Below are positions 13,747-15,138 of a DNA stretch of 15,138 nucleotides, piece after piece. The first letter of the stretch is position 1. The number at the start of each line of letters is the position of its first letter. Made by a program: the position numbers and the translations under genes. A model generated the notes under the pieces. It made no database searches and was not told the DNA's origin. It saw only the letters and a list, made by a program, of their open reading frames with translations. The stretch comes from JBBSDV01 sp038240335 (lineage in GTDB: Bacteria > Chloroflexota > Dehalococcoidia > DSTF01 > JACRBR01): the NCBI GenBank assembly GCA_038240335.1, contig JBBSDV010000068.1, positions 1 through 15,138 on the forward strand, written 5' to 3'.

Positions 13747-13929
13747 CGCGCGCAGTGTACTGATCCCGCGCGCTACGCTCATTTCGCTCACTGGTTCGCG
13801 TCGAGCATCCGTTCGCCGCACGGTGTTTGTCTCGCATCTCGTTCGCGTATGGCGGCGCTGGACGAGTCCGGCCAAAACCACGGGAGTTCCCCTATGTTCG
13901 GGCCTCGATCGACATGATCTACTGCTCAC

Positions 13930-14778
13930 ATGTTAGAACCGATCGAGAACACGCCAGCCATCCGCTCCGTGCGACGACGCGAAGTGCGGACGCCGGTACG
14001 GCTCGCCCGCGGCGGGCCTGATGCCAACCGCGTTATCACGGGCGATTGCCTCGAGATCATGCGCGGCTGGCCCGACGGGTGCATTGACCACTGCATCGTC
14101 GACCCGCCGTTCAACATTGGTTCGGGCAGCGGACGGAGGGGGAAGAGCGGCCTCGGCTGGGCGTTCTCATCCCACGTGACCATGGACGAGACGTGGGATG
14201 CGTTTACGAAGGACGAGTTCTTCGCCTTCAACAAAGCCTGGCTCGAGGAAGTCTGTCGCGTCGTGAAGCCGAACGGCAACATCCTCGTCTTCGGGACCTA
14301 CCACAACATCTACCAGCTCGGATTCATCCTCCAGCAGGTGCTCGACCGGCGCATCCTGAATTCGATTATCTGGTCGAAGCCGAACGCGCAGCCGAACATC
14401 ACAGCACGCATGCTCACCGAGAGCACGGAGCAGATTATCTGGGCGGTCAACGGCACGCCCGCGAAAGCGACTGGCTGGACATTCAACTACTGGGACGCCA
14501 AGGAGATGAATGGCGGCAAGCAGATGCGAAACCTCTGGGACTTTCCCGTGACGTCGAAAAAGGAGCGCAGCGAGGGCAAGCACCCCTCGCAGAAACCGCT
14601 CGCGCTGCTCGAACGCGCCGTTCTGCTCGCCTCGCATCCCGGCGAGCTGCTGCTTGATCCGTTTGGCGGCGCCGGCACGCTCGGCATCGCAGCGGCGCGG
14701 CACCAGCGTGACTGGCTGCTGATCGAAAGCGTGCCGGAGTACGCCGAGATCGCCGAGCGGCGGTTGCGCGCCGGCTAG
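13930..14778 (+). CDS. DNA adenine methyltransferase, beta class (DpnIIB/CcrM-like)
   Basis: 282 residues. The order is motif IV (VDPPFNIG, DPPF at 58-61) near the N-terminus and the AdoMet-binding motif I (LLDPFGGAGTLG, from Asp243) near the C-terminus, which defines the beta class of amino-methyltransferases. GTYHNIYQLGF, ILNSIIWSKPNAQPN, NGGKQMRNLW and GKHPSQKPLALLERA resemble M.DpnIIB and CcrM; the extra C-terminal domain of CcrM is missing. Such enzymes put a methyl group on N6 of adenine, at GATC or GANTC in those relatives; the target here is unknown. No cognate restriction enzyme lies beside it, so it looks like an orphan. The ATG start has no clear ribosome site, and conserved sequence begins at NRVITGDCLE (33). 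The first 30 residues are basic and could be a later extension. Confidence 0.9.
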   Translation: MLEPIENTPAIRSVRRREVRTPVRLARGGPDANRVITGDCLEIMRGWPDGCIDHCIVDPPFNIGSGSGRRGKSGLGWAFSSHVTMDETWDAFTKDEFFAFNKAWLEEVCRVVKPNGNILVFGTYHNIYQLGFILQQVLDRRILNSIIWSKPNAQPNITARMLTESTEQIIWAVNGTPAKATGWTFNYWDAKEMNGGKQMRNLWDFPVTSKKERSEGKHPSQKPLALLERAVLLASHPGELLLDPFGGAGTLGIAAARHQRDWLLIESVPEYAEIAERRLRAG

Positions 14779-15074
14779 CGCAAGTAACACGTGCCGACCG
14801 CTCCGCCCATTACGCATGGATGTTGCTGCGGCGCCCGCTGTTACACCAAGGTGAATCGCTTCGCACCAGCTCCGACGCCGGCGGACGGCACCAATGACGC
14901 ATCCGTGGCTGCACTTCGTATCCACCAGCTGCGCCGGCGCCCCATAGCCACTGCGAAGCGATCGTCGCGAGCCCGCACACCACGGCATGGAGACCCCCTT
15001 TTCACAGCCGAGGCTATCATCACCCTCGATTCTGTGATATCACGTTCGCACCACGACGCAGCGGGAGCAGGAGC
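14779..15074. other. Structured 296-base gap before the biotin carboxylase gene
   Basis: No gene I can support. ATCGCTTCGCA (14855-14865) and TGCGAAGCGAT (14952-14962) are a perfect 11-base inverted repeat, 86 bases apart. Between them is an imperfect direct repeat, CACCAGCTCCGACGCCGGCG (from 14864) and CACCAGCTGCGCCGGCG, differing by a 3-base gap and one neighbouring base. A 10-base palindrome at 15034-15043 and the start of the next gene follow. It could be a long leader RNA or a decayed mobile repeat. Confidence 0.5.
15034..15043. promoter_or_regulatory. Palindrome GTGATATCAC upstream of the biotin carboxylase, possible operator
   Basis: A perfect 10-base palindrome, 31 bases before the TTG start at 15075. 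Its position and AT-rich centre suit a dimeric repressor or activator site. No regulator is encoded in the window, and the protein that would bind is unknown. Confidence 0.35.
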
Positions 15075-15138
15075 TTGTTTAAGAAGATATTGGTCGCCAA
15101 TCGCGGCGAAATCGCGCTGCGCGTCATGCGCACTTGCC
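15075..15138 (+). CDS. accC: Biotin carboxylase subunit of an acyl-CoA carboxylase (N-terminus only)
   Basis: 21 codons before the window ends. The TTG start has GGGAG seven bases upstream. The product begins FKKILVANRGEIALRVMRTC, the signature N-terminus of biotin carboxylases (AccC, propionyl/acetyl-CoA carboxylase alpha, pyruvate carboxylase). It would carry out ATP-dependent carboxylation of biotin as the first half-reaction. Which acyl-CoA, and whether a biotin-carrier domain is fused, cannot be told from this fragment. It fits the lipid-metabolism theme of the window. Confidence 0.88.
   Translation, partial: MFKKILVANRGEIALRVMRTC

Noticed and set aside
402..14778. mrr-like gene and adenine methyltransferase as one restriction-modification system
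   Set aside because: They lie over 12 kb apart with unrelated genes between; Mrr does not need a paired methyltransferase. Only a loose biological link is possible.
14779..15074. Integron attC site or CRISPR in the gap before the biotin carboxylase
   Set aside because: No matching GTTRRRY/RYYYAAC core pair in the right arrangement, no integrase, and no regular repeat-spacer pattern.

Overview
This GC-rich, 15.1 kb window comes from a bacterial chromosome. The gene mix is a K+-independent H+-pyrophosphatase, a primary-type sigma-70 factor with a long non-conserved insert, split (R)-specific hydratase/dehydrogenase genes of the MFE-2/Had type, and frequent GTG and TTG starts behind clear Shine-Dalgarno sites. 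This would fit a Chloroflexota (Dehalococcoidia-like) or actinobacterial-type lineage. That placement is inference; no marker here settles it. No phage, transposon, CRISPR array, tRNA or rRNA was found.

Left part (1-1312, + strand): the 3' end of a quinone-oxidoreductase-type dehydrogenase, then an Mrr-like restriction endonuclease. The endonuclease has an early stop. The missing last 27 residues are readable at once in another frame, so a single-base loss (or a read error) has cut the gene. Its base composition is visibly less GC-rich than that of its neighbours.

Operon at 1372-5484 (- strand): six genes behind one good promoter (TTGACA-17-TATGTT at 5577-5549). In transcription order they are a HadA-like hot-dog subunit, a HadB-like MaoC hydratase, a second HadA-like subunit, a second HadB-like hydratase, and two tandem SDR dehydrogenases resembling the dehydrogenase domain of MFE-2 (HSD17B4). 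Both the hydratase pair and the dehydrogenase are therefore duplicated. Together they could hydrate enoyl-CoAs to (R)-3-hydroxyacyl-CoAs and oxidise them, or run the reverse chemistry.

Centre (5485-8472): a 443-base gene-free leader holds the divergent promoters and an intrinsic terminator with no gene in front of it. It leads into hppA (799 aa, K+-independent signature), which ends at a strong terminator. Next, 8473-12349 (- strand) carries a small zinc-ribbon protein, a sigma-70 factor and a long-chain acyl-CoA synthetase that could feed the operon above.

Right part: an HD-GYP protein whose HD dyad reads Tyr-Asp (+), a small cysteine-containing protein with a very acidic tail (-), a beta-class DNA adenine methyltransferase of the DpnIIB/CcrM type (+), a structured 296-base gap, and the first 21 codons of a biotin carboxylase (+).

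The most interesting unexplained items are the intergenic 7-base-period CTGGA/CCAGC repeats at three loci on the - strand transcription units, the nested hairpin at 3374-3428, the orphan terminator before hppA, the Tyr-Asp HD-GYP site, and the mrr frameshift.
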